A stretch of DNA of 36,276 nt from a virus: IMG/VR virus record IMGVR_UViG_3300038701_001248, positions 1-36,276 of that record. One strand, written 5' to 3'. The notes under the pieces are model-generated. The model was not told the DNA's origin, searched no databases, and worked only from the letters and a program-made list of their open reading frames with translations. Positions 22,592 to 28,719 of the stretch are shown piece after piece. Every line of letters begins with the position of its first letter. The stretch's first letter is position 1. The position numbers and the translations under genes are program-made.

Positions 22592-22600
22592 TTCAGTTAA
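22592..22600 (-). promoter_or_regulatory. TTAACTGAA start-proximal motif
   Basis: Minus-strand TTAACTGAA, 5 bases before ATG 22586. One of seven TTAAYTGAA-type elements found 4-7 bases before start codons (others: 14718, 24660, 26033 as TTAGTTGAA, 27119, 27797, 27993). Takes the place where a Shine-Dalgarno would be. Confidence 0.6.
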
Positions 22601-22619
22601 TAAGTTAATTACTTACTAC

Positions 22620-22648
22620 ATAGTAAACTATTGTTTACACCCTGTCAA
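22620..22648 (-). promoter_or_regulatory. Promoter P1 (TTGACA-N17-TACTAT)
   Basis: Minus strand TTGACA (22648-22643), exact consensus, 17-base spacer, TACTAT (22625-22620). It lies between the SSB gene stop (22653) and the membrane gene start, and should drive the recombination genes. The spacer contains the O1 inverted repeat. Confidence 0.75.
22623..22638. promoter_or_regulatory. Operator-like 16-bp inverted repeat O1
   Basis: GTAAACTATTGTTTAC: perfect 6-bp arms GTAAAC/GTTTAC around TATT. Overlaps the P1 spacer and -10, a position where a bound protein would block RNA polymerase. Best member of the five-site family. Confidence 0.75.
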
Positions 22649-22652
22649 CTAC

Positions 22653-23081
22653 CTAGAAAGGTAGCTCATCAGGATCTATTGAAGGCTCAGACGGTCCTAC
22701 AGGACTATTATCCTCTACCTGTTGAGTGGGTGAAGATGCCATCTCATCTTTGCTTCTAAATCTAGTAAGTAGATTTACCTCGTTTGCTATTACCTCTGTA
22801 CGGTAGTGCTTTACTCCATCCTTTTCCCAATTCCTAGTCTGTACACGCCCCTCCAAATGTATTTTTGTACCTTTCTTGGCCCACTTAGCAATGTTCTCTG
22901 CGTTTCTCCATACAACGACATTATGGAAGTTAGCCTGGTCAACCCACTCCTCATCCTTTTTATATCTGTGATTTGTAACTACCGAGAACTGAGTCACGGG
23001 CGTTCCACTTGGAGTTCTCTTTAACTCCGGGTCTGCTGTTAGGTTCCCTATTAAAATCAATTTATTCACATCATTGAACAT
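22653..23081 (-). CDS. ssb: Single-stranded DNA-binding protein
   Basis: 142 residues, typical bacterial SSB length for a phage. OB-fold opening MFNDVNKLILIGNLTADPEL, TPSGTPVTQFSVVTNHRYK, FHNVVVWRNAENIAKWAKKG, IHLEGRVQTRNWEKDG and TEVIANEVNLL are the standard strands. The tail is Pro/Ser-rich and ends EPSIDPDELPF, the acidic hydrophobic tip that docks repair and replication proteins. Coats ssDNA in replication and in annealing with the downstream Rad52-like protein. It ends just before promoter P1. Confidence 0.95.
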   Translation of the reverse strand: MFNDVNKLILIGNLTADPELKRTPSGTPVTQFSVVTNHRYKKDEEWVDQANFHNVVVWRNAENIAKWAKKGTKIHLEGRVQTRNWEKDGVKHYRTEVIANEVNLLTRFRSKDEMASSPTQQVEDNSPVGPSEPSIDPDELPF

Positions 23082-23139
23082 AGTATTAGTTTAATAAATT
23101 AATGATTGCTGGAGTATACCGTCCAGCTCGGTTTGTAAT

Positions 23140-23232
23140 TTAGTGACCACGTTTTCCATTACTCCGAGAAGTTGGCTTCTGCCGCTTCTTTTCCTTCTGC
23201 TTTTTCTGCTTCTTGGTTGGCTTCTTCTTCAT
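23140..23232 (-). CDS. Very basic 30-residue peptide
   Basis: Short ORF from ATG 23232 to TAA 23140. Lys-rich: MKKKPTKKQKKQKEKKRQKP, then TSRSNGKRGH; 16 of 30 residues are Lys or Arg. GGAAGG lies 5 bases before the ATG, one of the better Shine-Dalgarno matches in the genome, and the ORF exactly fills the space after the preceding stop at 23236. May bind nucleic acid. A second overlapping micro-ORF (23091-23159, 22 residues starting MENVVTKLQTEL) fills the remaining space to ssb, but I would not call it. Confidence 0.5.
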   Translation of the reverse strand: MKKKPTKKQKKQKEKKRQKPTSRSNGKRGH

Positions 23233-23235
23233 GGT

Positions 23236-23514
23236 TTACCTTCCGTAGATCTTTTTGATATGTTTATCAAAGCTCGACATCACTTGCTCATGGAATTCAC
23301 GATACAGATGACCCAACACAAACGCAATTTTGTCCAGTGCTGTATGTAGTCGATTCTGGTCCAGAATTTCATATACTTCTGGCTCCTCGTCGTGTCCTAC
23401 ATCGATCTTACCCTGAGTGAACAGGAGTAAGTGATATTTCTGTCGACGAGTCAGTACATGCCACATCGGATGTTGAGTAATTTCTACAGTATTCGGTTCT
23501 AAATTATCAGGCAT
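23236..23514 (-). CDS. Hypothetical helical protein
   Basis: 92 residues, His-rich and helical: MPDNLEPNTVEITQHPMWHV, RRQKYHLLLFTQGKIDVGHD, FVLGHLYREFHEQVMSSFDK. Not recognised. It has the clearest Shine-Dalgarno in the window: AAAGGAG with 8 bases to ATG 23514. It is preceded by the inverted repeat at 23549-23578, which may govern it. Confidence 0.68.
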   Translation of the reverse strand: MPDNLEPNTVEITQHPMWHVLTRRQKYHLLLFTQGKIDVGHDEEPEVYEILDQNRLHTALDKIAFVLGHLYREFHEQVMSSFDKHIKKIYGR

Positions 23515-23548
23515 TTCATTTTCTCCTTTAGTTTATTGAAAGCCTAAT

Positions 23549-23578
23549 CTAGAGAGCAGTACGTGCTCTACCCTCTAG
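23549..23578. promoter_or_regulatory. Nested inverted repeat between small genes
   Basis: AGAGCA-GTACG-TGCTCT (23553-23569) nested inside flanking CTAG arms (23549-23552 and 23575-23578). No T-run follows on the minus strand, so not a standard terminator. The AGTACGT loop and flanking TAC-CCTCT bases resemble the terminator at 28720-28753. Could be an attenuator, RNA-processing site or operator before 23514. Confidence 0.45.
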
Positions 23579-23593
23579 CTTAGATATTCAATA

Positions 23594-23815
23594 CTAATCC
23601 TTAGCGTACGTGACTTGCCAAGCATCCTTAGACTTCCCCAATAAGGCGAGTGGCAAGAATATTATTCCTAGGCAACCTGTACTCAGACAGCCGTATCTAC
23701 CCGGAATCTGAACAGAATCTGCTACTATCCAGCCATTCTTAATCATCTTCTGCTTATCCTTAGCCATCTTCTTCGGATTGTTGTATATAATTACTTTTGT
23801 TTTTCTTTTTGACAT
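23594..23815 (-). CDS. Small protein with one hydrophobic segment
   Basis: 73 residues. Basic N-terminus (MSKRKTKVIIYNNPKKMAKD), then GWIVADSVQIPGRYG, a hydrophobic stretch STGCLGIIFLPLALLG (about 46-61) with Cys, and a short polar end. The form IIYNNPKKMAKDKQKMIKNGW...V recalls small phage proteins that start with a beta-hairpin and end in a membrane anchor. Function unknown. Confidence 0.65.
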   Translation of the reverse strand: MSKRKTKVIIYNNPKKMAKDKQKMIKNGWIVADSVQIPGRYGCLSTGCLGIIFLPLALLGKSKDAWQVTYAKD

Positions 23816-23838
23816 ATTTTTACTTTTAATTAGTTCTA

Positions 23839-24654
23839 TTAGTAATCTAAAGTCTCAACCCACTTCCTACCTATCTGAATAACAATAGGTACTCCCGCCG
23901 CCTTCCTAGCTCCGTTCAAGGATTTAAATCTCCGTTTAAAAGTATCTGGGTCTGCCAGATCTCCCTTCCTAAAATCCGACCAGCTGGGCGTTCTATTGTG
24001 TTCTGCAAAGAAGCCTTTTATCTGTTTTAATAAATCCTCATCCGTATATCTTAGGTGGCCTTGGTTCTTGAACTCGTCTAGTTCACCCTTTGGAGTCAAT
24101 CCAGCAGCCTTCATCCCTGCAGCCCATGACCCCCAATGCCGAATAACGGTACTATAGCTACCCCGACCTCTAAAGGCATTCTTATACTCTTTTGGACTAG
24201 GAGTATGCCCTAGTTTCTTAGCTAATCCCCTTATCCTAGCGATTGTCTGATCTGGGCAAGTACCTCGCTTATTATCCGTCTCTAAAGCGAGCTTTGGTTG
24301 GAATCTATCTCTATTTCTTCTGCCTTTATAGCCTAAGTCTGGCAAGTTAGACCTACCTGAATCGTTGTACGATTCTATTAGCTTCTGCCTTCTAGCCTGA
24401 GAAGCCAATGGGGTTTGCTTTGCTAGCCCGAACTTCTCTCTGTAGTCTTTGGCTAGTAGGTTGTGTGCACCATAGGCATGAGCACCTAAATGCTCGTATA
24501 GTTCTCCACACTCATGACATTGGACCTGGGTTCTATCTACAGTCGTTGCTAGTACCCCCATATAGCCAAATCCCTCCCCGTACTCCTCTTCGACTGTCTT
24601 AAGAGGCTCTTTGTACCCTGTATAGTCAAGCTCAGCACTTACTTTTTGTTTCAT
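23839..24654 (-). CDS. Zinc-finger protein with homing-endonuclease-associated repeats
   Basis: 271 residues. Residues about 46-72 carry a MucR/Ros-type zinc finger: VQCHECGELYEHLGAHAYGAH, followed by DYREKFGL. The C-terminal half has two copies of the HNH-associated repeat: ARIRGLAKKLGHTPSPKEYK...GSWAAGMKAAGL and LLKQIKGFFAEHNRTPSWSD...LNGARKAAGV. These repeats bind DNA beside HNH nucleases, but no nuclease core is seen here, so this may be a regulator or a decayed mobile endonuclease. The motif TTAACTGAA lies 5 bases before ATG. Confidence 0.8.
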   Translation of the reverse strand: MKQKVSAELDYTGYKEPLKTVEEEYGEGFGYMGVLATTVDRTQVQCHECGELYEHLGAHAYGAHNLLAKDYREKFGLAKQTPLASQARRQKLIESYNDSGRSNLPDLGYKGRRNRDRFQPKLALETDNKRGTCPDQTIARIRGLAKKLGHTPSPKEYKNAFRGRGSYSTVIRHWGSWAAGMKAAGLTPKGELDEFKNQGHLRYTDEDLLKQIKGFFAEHNRTPSWSDFRKGDLADPDTFKRRFKSLNGARKAAGVPIVIQIGRKWVETLDY

Positions 24655-24664
24655 TATAATTCAG

Positions 24665-24892
24665 TTAACTTTTTAAGAATATTTTCATCGTCCTACCTCC
24701 GTCTTGATATTGGATCTCCTCGATCTGCGTCCCAGTCTTTACGTACTCCCGCTCAGTCCCGATAACCTCTATCCTGGTAGGTTCAGGCATTTTTATAGTG
24801 TCAGAACCTTCTATCTTCGCCATCTTGATTCTAAGCTCCATTATCTCGTCTACGAGTTTATTTGCCTTAGCTTCCCACTGTGCCACTGTCAT
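24665..24892 (-). CDS. Hypothetical coiled-coil protein
   Basis: 75 residues, MTVAQWEAKANKLVDEIMEL then beta-rich IEVIGTEREYVKTGTQIEEI and ending GGRTMKIFLKS. N-terminal helix could form a coiled coil. Not recognised. Overlaps the membrane protein gene upstream by 26 bases, indicating translational coupling. Confidence 0.65.
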   Translation of the reverse strand: MTVAQWEAKANKLVDEIMELRIKMAKIEGSDTIKMPEPTRIEVIGTEREYVKTGTQIEEIQYQDGGRTMKIFLKS

Positions 24893-25322
24893 ATTCTCTA
24901 AACCTAATATCTATATTCAACTCCTCGACTTCTCTTTTTGTAGACTGTTCTATCTGCTTCTTCAGTCTTTCCTCTCCGGTTTTGTATGTATTTAGTGTGT
25001 GTGACATATCATGGATGAACATCGCCATATTTTGTCGCTCTATATCTGATTGCATAAGAGCACCCATCACTTCATCCAGCAGATCACCCTGCTTGTCCAA
25101 CATAAAACCGCTAAACAAGATCACTGAATTAGTTATCACAACCACGAGAAACACAATAACTGTAGTTAGTGACACAGGCGTAGCTGTTAGATAGGCAGTA
25201 ATGAAAAGTGCTAAGTACACAGCCAGGGCCAGCACAAATACACTCCTGAAGAACAAGTCTCCAAATTTCGTAGCTTTGCCACCCCTTAGAGTGAAAAACC
25301 AGTGGATGAATTCTTTGAACAT
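24867..25322 (-). CDS. Membrane protein with cytoplasmic coiled coil
   Basis: 151 residues. Two transmembrane helices, about 28-46 (SVFVLALAVYLALFITAYL) and 52-73 (LTTVIVFLVVVITNSVILFS), then a long charged helix (EVMGALMQSDIERQNMAMFI, GEERLKKQIEQSTKREVEEL). A basic patch before the first helix (LRGGKATKFGD) favours N-terminus inside. Possible early membrane anchor for replication, or exclusion protein. No family recognised. Confidence 0.7.
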   Translation of the reverse strand: MFKEFIHWFFTLRGGKATKFGDLFFRSVFVLALAVYLALFITAYLTATPVSLTTVIVFLVVVITNSVILFSGFMLDKQGDLLDEVMGALMQSDIERQNMAMFIHDMSHTLNTYKTGEERLKKQIEQSTKREVEELNIDIRFREYDSGTVGS

Positions 25323-25344
25323 AAGTAAATTAGTAATAAATAAA

Positions 25345-25551
25345 TTAGCTGTTTAGTATTAGCTGTACCTGTAAATCCCTGTTAGCCCGAGTGTCATCCA
25401 TTATGATATAGAGTTTACCCAACTCAATATCTTCTCCGTCGAGGACCTGGTCCTCCTCTGTCACAACCCCTACAGTATTAACTTTGACATCTGTAATTCT
25501 TATTTCTACTTCTTCTTTCTCTTCTAGGATTGGTATTTTAATAAAAGGCAT
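25345..25551 (-). CDS. Hypothetical small beta-rich protein
   Basis: 68 residues from ATG 25551 (MPFIKIPILEEKEEVEIRIT). A 9-base in-frame extension would need a TTG start and I reject it. Alternating strands (VEIRITDVKVNTVGVVT, LGKLYIIMDDT, DLQVQLILNS) suggest a small barrel. Acidic. No family recognised. Confidence 0.65.
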   Translation of the reverse strand: MPFIKIPILEEKEEVEIRITDVKVNTVGVVTEEDQVLDGEDIELGKLYIIMDDTRANRDLQVQLILNS

Positions 25552-25572
25552 CTTAAGCAATGTAATAAGTAT

Positions 25573-26028
25573 TTATTGATAATTTCGTTCTGTTTTCTCC
25601 TGGAAGTACTCTGCTTCTTGTTTCTTTAGTTCCTTCTTTTCCCTTGTACTTAGTATCCAGTTCTCTTGTATATGCTCGAAGACATCTATAATTCTTAGAT
25701 CATATGGCTTGCTAGTCGCCAACTCAAAGATTGCTGCGCCTATCTCTGAAGCGATTTCTGTCTCCGGTAACGAGTGAAATTGTAGATAATCCCTAAGCTC
25801 GTCATTATCTAGGGCTAGGTTCTCTACCTCATCAGCAAGTAGTCTAGATAAATCAGAATCATCACCTTCTAAGAAAACGCGACCCCGGGAAAGAGTTACG
25901 TAGTAGCCCAGATTTACTAGGAAGGAGAGTTCTTCTATGGTGGATTCTGAGAGTGTAAACGATATGCTACCAACTTGGGTGTCATATGTAATTGACTCGG
26001 CACTTGCGAAAGTATCTGTAGGTTTCAT
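25573..26028 (-). CDS. Hypothetical acidic protein
   Basis: 151 residues from ATG 26028 (MKPTDTFASAES). The longer in-frame form would start at TTG; ATG 26028 is favoured because TTAGTTGAA lies 4 bases before it, as in other early genes. Strand-rich N-terminal half (VGSISFTLSESTIEELSFLV, YYVTLSRGRVFLEGDD), helical C-terminal half with a basic end (STREKKELKKQEAEYFQEK). First gene after promoter P2. Not recognised. Confidence 0.7.
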   Translation of the reverse strand: MKPTDTFASAESITYDTQVGSISFTLSESTIEELSFLVNLGYYVTLSRGRVFLEGDDSDLSRLLADEVENLALDNDELRDYLQFHSLPETEIASEIGAAIFELATSKPYDLRIIDVFEHIQENWILSTREKKELKKQEAEYFQEKTERNYQ

Positions 26029-26054
26029 TTGGTTCAACTAAAAGTTATATGTAT

Positions 26055-26083
26055 ATAGTAAATTATATTTTACTGACTGTCAA
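26055..26083 (-). promoter_or_regulatory. Promoter P2 (TTGACA-N17-TACTAT)
   Basis: Minus strand TTGACA (26083-26078), 17 bases, TACTAT (26060-26055), the same boxes and spacing as P1. It overlaps the last codons of the HNH-like gene (stop at 26070) and should drive 26028 onward. The 16-bp repeat O2 sits at the identical offset. Confidence 0.75.
26058..26073. promoter_or_regulatory. Operator-like 16-bp inverted repeat O2
   Basis: GTAAATTATATTTTAC; GTAAA/TTTAC arms. Begins 3 bases into the -10 of P2, exactly as O1 does in P1. Confidence 0.68.
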
Positions 26084-26648
26084 GACTTTCCTGGAGCTTT
26101 TTCATTTTCGCTTCTATACGTGATTTCTCGGCCCTCAAAGCCTTCTTGGTATCGGCTGACACATACCTCCCCTTCAATTTCACATTGATACCTGTCATCG
26201 CTCTCTTGAGTTTCTCCGCTTCTTCTACGCGCGGGTCAATCTTGAGCGGTTTAACTGGTCGCCCCTTCTTCTTTACCCCGTGGCGGAACTCATCTAGTAT
26301 CTTGGGGCAAAACATACATTTGTACCTTCCGGTTTTTTTGTCGTACATAGTCTTGGTGTGCTTGCATTTCTTTTTCTCTGACATTGGTTTTTGATAAGAA
26401 TTATTTCTGCGAACTAAATATCCCTTGTCGTAAGCCCAGCTAGAAGGCAATCCGAAAGAGGTTGGGTTATGTATTTTTAAGTGGCACTGATAACAGACCC
26501 AGATACATCGGTCGTCATAGGCTCTAGAACCGACGTGATGCTGCATATTGACTCCTTGCCCATCTTCGCCCACTCCGTGGAACCTACACACACTACAGCG
26601 CTGAATTTGGCCATTTAATTTAGGGTTGTAGGGGTGATATTTCATCAT
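26070..26648 (-). CDS. HNH-like zinc protein with basic coiled-coil tail
   Basis: 192 residues. N-terminal CSVC (18-21), then NMQHHVGSRAYDDRC and WVCYQCHLKIHN: this Cys2...His-His...Cys-x-x-Cys-His...His layout is that of an HNH endonuclease core. A second Cys pair (CKHTK...YKCMFC, about 95-115) forms a separate zinc ribbon. The tail is a basic coiled coil (VEEAEKLKRAMTGINVKLKG, RAEKSRIEAKMKKLQESL). May nick DNA in replication, packaging or homing. Starts MMK, overlapping the upstream gene by 29 bases. Confidence 0.7.
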   Translation of the reverse strand: MMKYHPYNPKLNGQIQRCSVCRFHGVGEDGQGVNMQHHVGSRAYDDRCIWVCYQCHLKIHNPTSFGLPSSWAYDKGYLVRRNNSYQKPMSEKKKCKHTKTMYDKKTGRYKCMFCPKILDEFRHGVKKKGRPVKPLKIDPRVEEAEKLKRAMTGINVKLKGRYVSADTKKALRAEKSRIEAKMKKLQESLDSQ

Positions 26649-27114
26649 ACCTTTTCACTAAGTCTGGAAACTCTTTGTTAAAACGGAGCTTAACTTCACG
26701 TAAATCGTTTGCTGTAACAACGATTTTATCCGGAAGGCTTCTCAATGGGAATAGGATCCAGTTGCCTTCCCCGTACCTGTTATCTAAAAAATCACATCTA
26801 AATTCCATGTAGTGTTTTTCGAGTCTCAGTTTTTCATTCTTTAGCTCTTCCTCTTGCCTGTCTACCGCGACACGGTCCTCAATTTCCTTGCTAGTCTTCT
26901 GCTTTGTTGGCTCAATTACTTGGATGTACCTCTTGTTGATTACGGAATTATTTATCGTCAGGAAATCCACTTCACCTGCAAATAACACTGCCATGATCTT
27001 CTTGGCGTGTGAGGATTCGACGATATACTCATGGCCGAAACTGGTCCTAACCATGTAGTTACTTTCCTCCTGGAATTGGAATACTGGTTTGCTATCTGTA
27101 TTTATCTCGTTCAT
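26620..27114 (-). CDS. Hypothetical early protein
   Basis: 164 residues. Begins MNEINTDSKPVFQFQEESNY, a strand-rich first third with IVESSHAKKIMAVLFAGEVD that could be a small barrel, a charged coil (RVAVDRQEEELKNEKLRLEK) and a tail with FPLRSLPDKIVVTAND. TTAACTGAA is 4 bases before ATG 27114. No family recognised; next to the DUF6291-like gene, so a replication accessory role is possible. Confidence 0.68.
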   Translation of the reverse strand: MNEINTDSKPVFQFQEESNYMVRTSFGHEYIVESSHAKKIMAVLFAGEVDFLTINNSVINKRYIQVIEPTKQKTSKEIEDRVAVDRQEEELKNEKLRLEKHYMEFRCDFLDNRYGEGNWILFPLRSLPDKIVVTANDLREVKLRFNKEFPDLVKRYDEISPLQP

Positions 27115-27129
27115 TGTGTTCAGTTAAAA

Positions 27130-27789
27130 TTAAAGTACTGCAATATTACCAAGGTTCTGCTGACTACGGTTATTCAAGTCTTGGATGTAGTCGACAGCTT
27201 CCCCATTCGAGTTCTTCTGTCGGAATAGAATCGTCAAAGTCATTTTGTCTCTCCAGAATTTATCTACTCGTGCATTTTGGATTGCGCTAATAATATCCGC
27301 CGTTGAGTACTGTTGTTTCCAGAACCTGTAGTTCTTCTCAAATCCCTTGGTCGAGGTAATGCTTTTTTGGAAAGTTTGGTTATAAGCTCCCACAACCTTC
27401 TGGAGTTCAACTTCGTCCCTAGATAATATATTTACATTATCAGTATCATTAACATTAACATTTACATTATCATTAACAGCTTTTTTAGGTTTGTCTAGGT
27501 TTCGAGATAAACCACTAGGTTTTCTAGGTTTCTTTGGACGACCGCCCTTTTTCCCATTCTCACGGCGGCTTTCAACGAATCTGGAATATTTATCTCCGTC
27601 CCTTTCTAGGTACTGTTTGATGGGTAAAAATGCAATCTTCACGATCTTACTCAGTGTAATTTCGTCCCCCTTTTGGTAGGCAACTATCGCCCGAAAAAGT
27701 TCCGCGACCTGTGAGTCATCTAGATCGTCTAAAACCTCAAGACTATCCAAGTAGAGAATGAACGACTTTCTATTCGTTTTCTTGATCAT
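27130..27789 (-). CDS. DUF6291-like probable replication protein
   Basis: 219 residues. The N-terminal SFILYLDSLEVLDDLDDSQV-AELFRAIVAYQKG is the DUF6291 signature; a basic middle (RRENGKKGGRPKKPRKPSG, about 78-96) looks like an AT-hook; then a low-complexity NVNVNDTDNVN linker (about 107-120) and a DnaD-like helical C-terminus (VVGAYNQTF...FRQKNSNGEAVDYIQDL). Proteins of this layout act in phage replication initiation or helicase loading. The DNA of the linker has short AT-rich direct repeats, which may be the origin. TTAACTGAA precedes ATG 27789 by 7 bases. Confidence 0.75.
   Translation of the reverse strand: MIKKTNRKSFILYLDSLEVLDDLDDSQVAELFRAIVAYQKGDEITLSKIVKIAFLPIKQYLERDGDKYSRFVESRRENGKKGGRPKKPRKPSGLSRNLDKPKKAVNDNVNVNVNDTDNVNILSRDEVELQKVVGAYNQTFQKSITSTKGFEKNYRFWKQQYSTADIISAIQNARVDKFWRDKMTLTILFRQKNSNGEAVDYIQDLNNRSQQNLGNIAVL
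27426..27480. repeat. AT-rich direct repeats inside replication gene (origin candidate)
   Basis: TTTACATTATCA occurs at 27431-27442 and 27461-27472; TATCATTAACA at 27444-27454 and 27468-27478. They lie in the middle of the DUF6291-like gene, as iterons lie inside lambda O. They also encode the Asn-Val linker, so protein low complexity is an alternative cause. Confidence 0.45.
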
Positions 27790-27988
27790 TTTGTAATTCA
27801 GTTAATAATTCAATTGATTCACGGAAAATTATGTCGTAAGAGGCTATAAGTGAAATCAGTTCATCAGTCGATAAATCATCGATCCTGAATCTCTGTTCTA
27901 ACTTGCTCAGTGAGTAGGAGATTTGCTGTAATCGTTTGGAGAGTCTGTTCTTCTCGTAAGCCCTTGAGTAGGCCTGAACTTCATTCAT
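27770..27988 (-). CDS. Hypothetical helical protein
   Basis: 72 residues from ATG 27988 (MNEVQAYSRAYEKNRLSKRL). The longer in-frame start is TTG; ATG 27988 is chosen because TTAATTGAA lies 4 bases before it. Two long helices (LQQISYSLSKLEQRFRI, ELISLIASYDIIFRESIELL) separated by a turn. Overlaps the next gene by 20 bases. Not recognised. Confidence 0.65.
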   Translation of the reverse strand: MNEVQAYSRAYEKNRLSKRLQQISYSLSKLEQRFRIDDLSTDELISLIASYDIIFRESIELLTELQNDQENE

Positions 27989-28018
27989 AGGTTTCAATTA
28001 AAATTTAGAGTTGATAAT

Positions 28019-28047
28019 AATCTAATCTAAATCTTAGTGGAAGTCAA
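28019..28047 (-). promoter_or_regulatory. Promoter candidate P3
   Basis: Minus strand TTGACT (28047-28042), 17 bases, TAGATT (28024-28019): 5/6 and 4/6. Upstream of 27988. The 16-bp repeat O3 overlaps its -35 rather than its -10. Confidence 0.45.
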
Positions 28048-28058
28048 CTATAATTTAC
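28043..28058. promoter_or_regulatory. Operator-like 16-bp inverted repeat O3
   Basis: GTCAACTATAATTTAC; keeps GT-AACTAT and TTTAC of the family. Sits in the gap between the genes ending at 28061 and starting at 27988. On the plus strand it contains TATAAT, but no plus-strand gene follows. Confidence 0.6.
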
Positions 28059-28060
28059 AG

Positions 28061-28393
28061 TCAGGATTCTACAAAGCTTTCTTTTTCGTGCCAGTATTTA
28101 GCCCTAAGCCAAAGCATATTAACGGCGAATTCGTTCTGATAGTAATTAAGTCCAGATTGTCTGTAGGCCGCCTCTGGGTCCCTTCTAAATAAATCCCTCC
28201 AGGCTAGGTGCTTGTAGAAGTGTTCTAGAACGGTCTCTAGCGTGCCATTCTCCGGACTGTCGTATATTTCTAGGTCTCTCTTCGAGTGGTTGTCATGAGA
28301 GCATTCTAAGGGCATATCAGCGCGACCTGAGATCTCCGATCTATTCCCGGCACGCGTGCGAATTTCCACCCTTGCAGTGTAACTAAATGCCAC
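28061..28393 (-). CDS. HNH-like hypothetical protein
   Basis: 110 residues with a GTG start at 28393; a stop lies just upstream in frame and no ATG is available until residue 27. The segment ISGRADMPLECSHDNHSKRD, then IYDSPENGTLETVLEHFYKH, follows the pattern of HNH proteins that read SGR-ECAH-NH...Y..P.NG...T..EH. Key His residues are present, but the usual zinc Cys pairs are not. Could be an HNH nuclease or a catalytically dead relative. Confidence 0.62.
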   Translation of the reverse strand: MAFSYTARVEIRTRAGNRSEISGRADMPLECSHDNHSKRDLEIYDSPENGTLETVLEHFYKHLAWRDLFRRDPEAAYRQSGLNYYQNEFAVNMLWLRAKYWHEKESFVES

Positions 28394-28411
28394 TATTCTT
28401 TTGGGTAATAA

Positions 28412-28684
28412 CTAATTCTCTTCTTGGGTACGCATTAACTCCCTCATTGATACGAAGCTTCTAGCCAATGCCAAAATTAGCCCATCGTTATGCGCATCTG
28501 AAGGGAGGTTCTCAATTTGAGAGAGTAGACTTCTATACATCTCGAAGGCAGCCTGAGCGGGGTCCGGCATTAGTAGTAAGTATTGAATCAACTGTGGATC
28601 TGAGTTTGCGAAGTTTTCGAGAGCAATTTCCGTCTCCTCGGAGATACCTAAAATCTCTTTGTAAGTGGGTGGTAATTGTCTCAC
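28412..28684 (-). CDS. First early gene, hypothetical helical protein
   Basis: 90 residues, GTG start at 28684: MRQLPPTYKEILGISEETEI. All-helical, acidic (LMPDPAQAAFEMYRSLLSQI, LALARSFVSMRELMRTQEEN). Not recognised. It is the first gene after the lysis terminator. The promoter candidate at 28690-28718 places the transcription start on or next to the GTG, so the message may be leaderless. Confidence 0.65.
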   Translation of the reverse strand: MRQLPPTYKEILGISEETEIALENFANSDPQLIQYLLLMPDPAQAAFEMYRSLLSQIENLPSDAHNDGLILALARSFVSMRELMRTQEEN

Positions 28685-28689
28685 CCCCC

Positions 28690-28718
28690 ATTATGGGGAA
28701 TCTCTAGAATTTTTGCAA
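28690..28718 (-). promoter_or_regulatory. Early promoter candidate PE
   Basis: Minus strand TTGCAA (28718-28713), 17 bases, CATAAT (28695-28690): 4/6 and 5/6. The -10 lies in the loop of a small palindrome CCCC-ATAAT-GGGG (28686-28698 region). Directly between the lysis terminator and the first early gene. Confidence 0.55.
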
Positions 28719-28719
28719 C

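Noticed and set aside
23091-23159. 22-codon ORF between the basic peptide and ssb
   Set aside because: Too short to support, with no start signal of either class; it could equally be untranslated leader.
28049-28054. Plus-strand TATAAT within O3 as an antisense promoter
   Set aside because: No matching -35 and no plus-strand gene downstream; the base order is explained by the repeat family.
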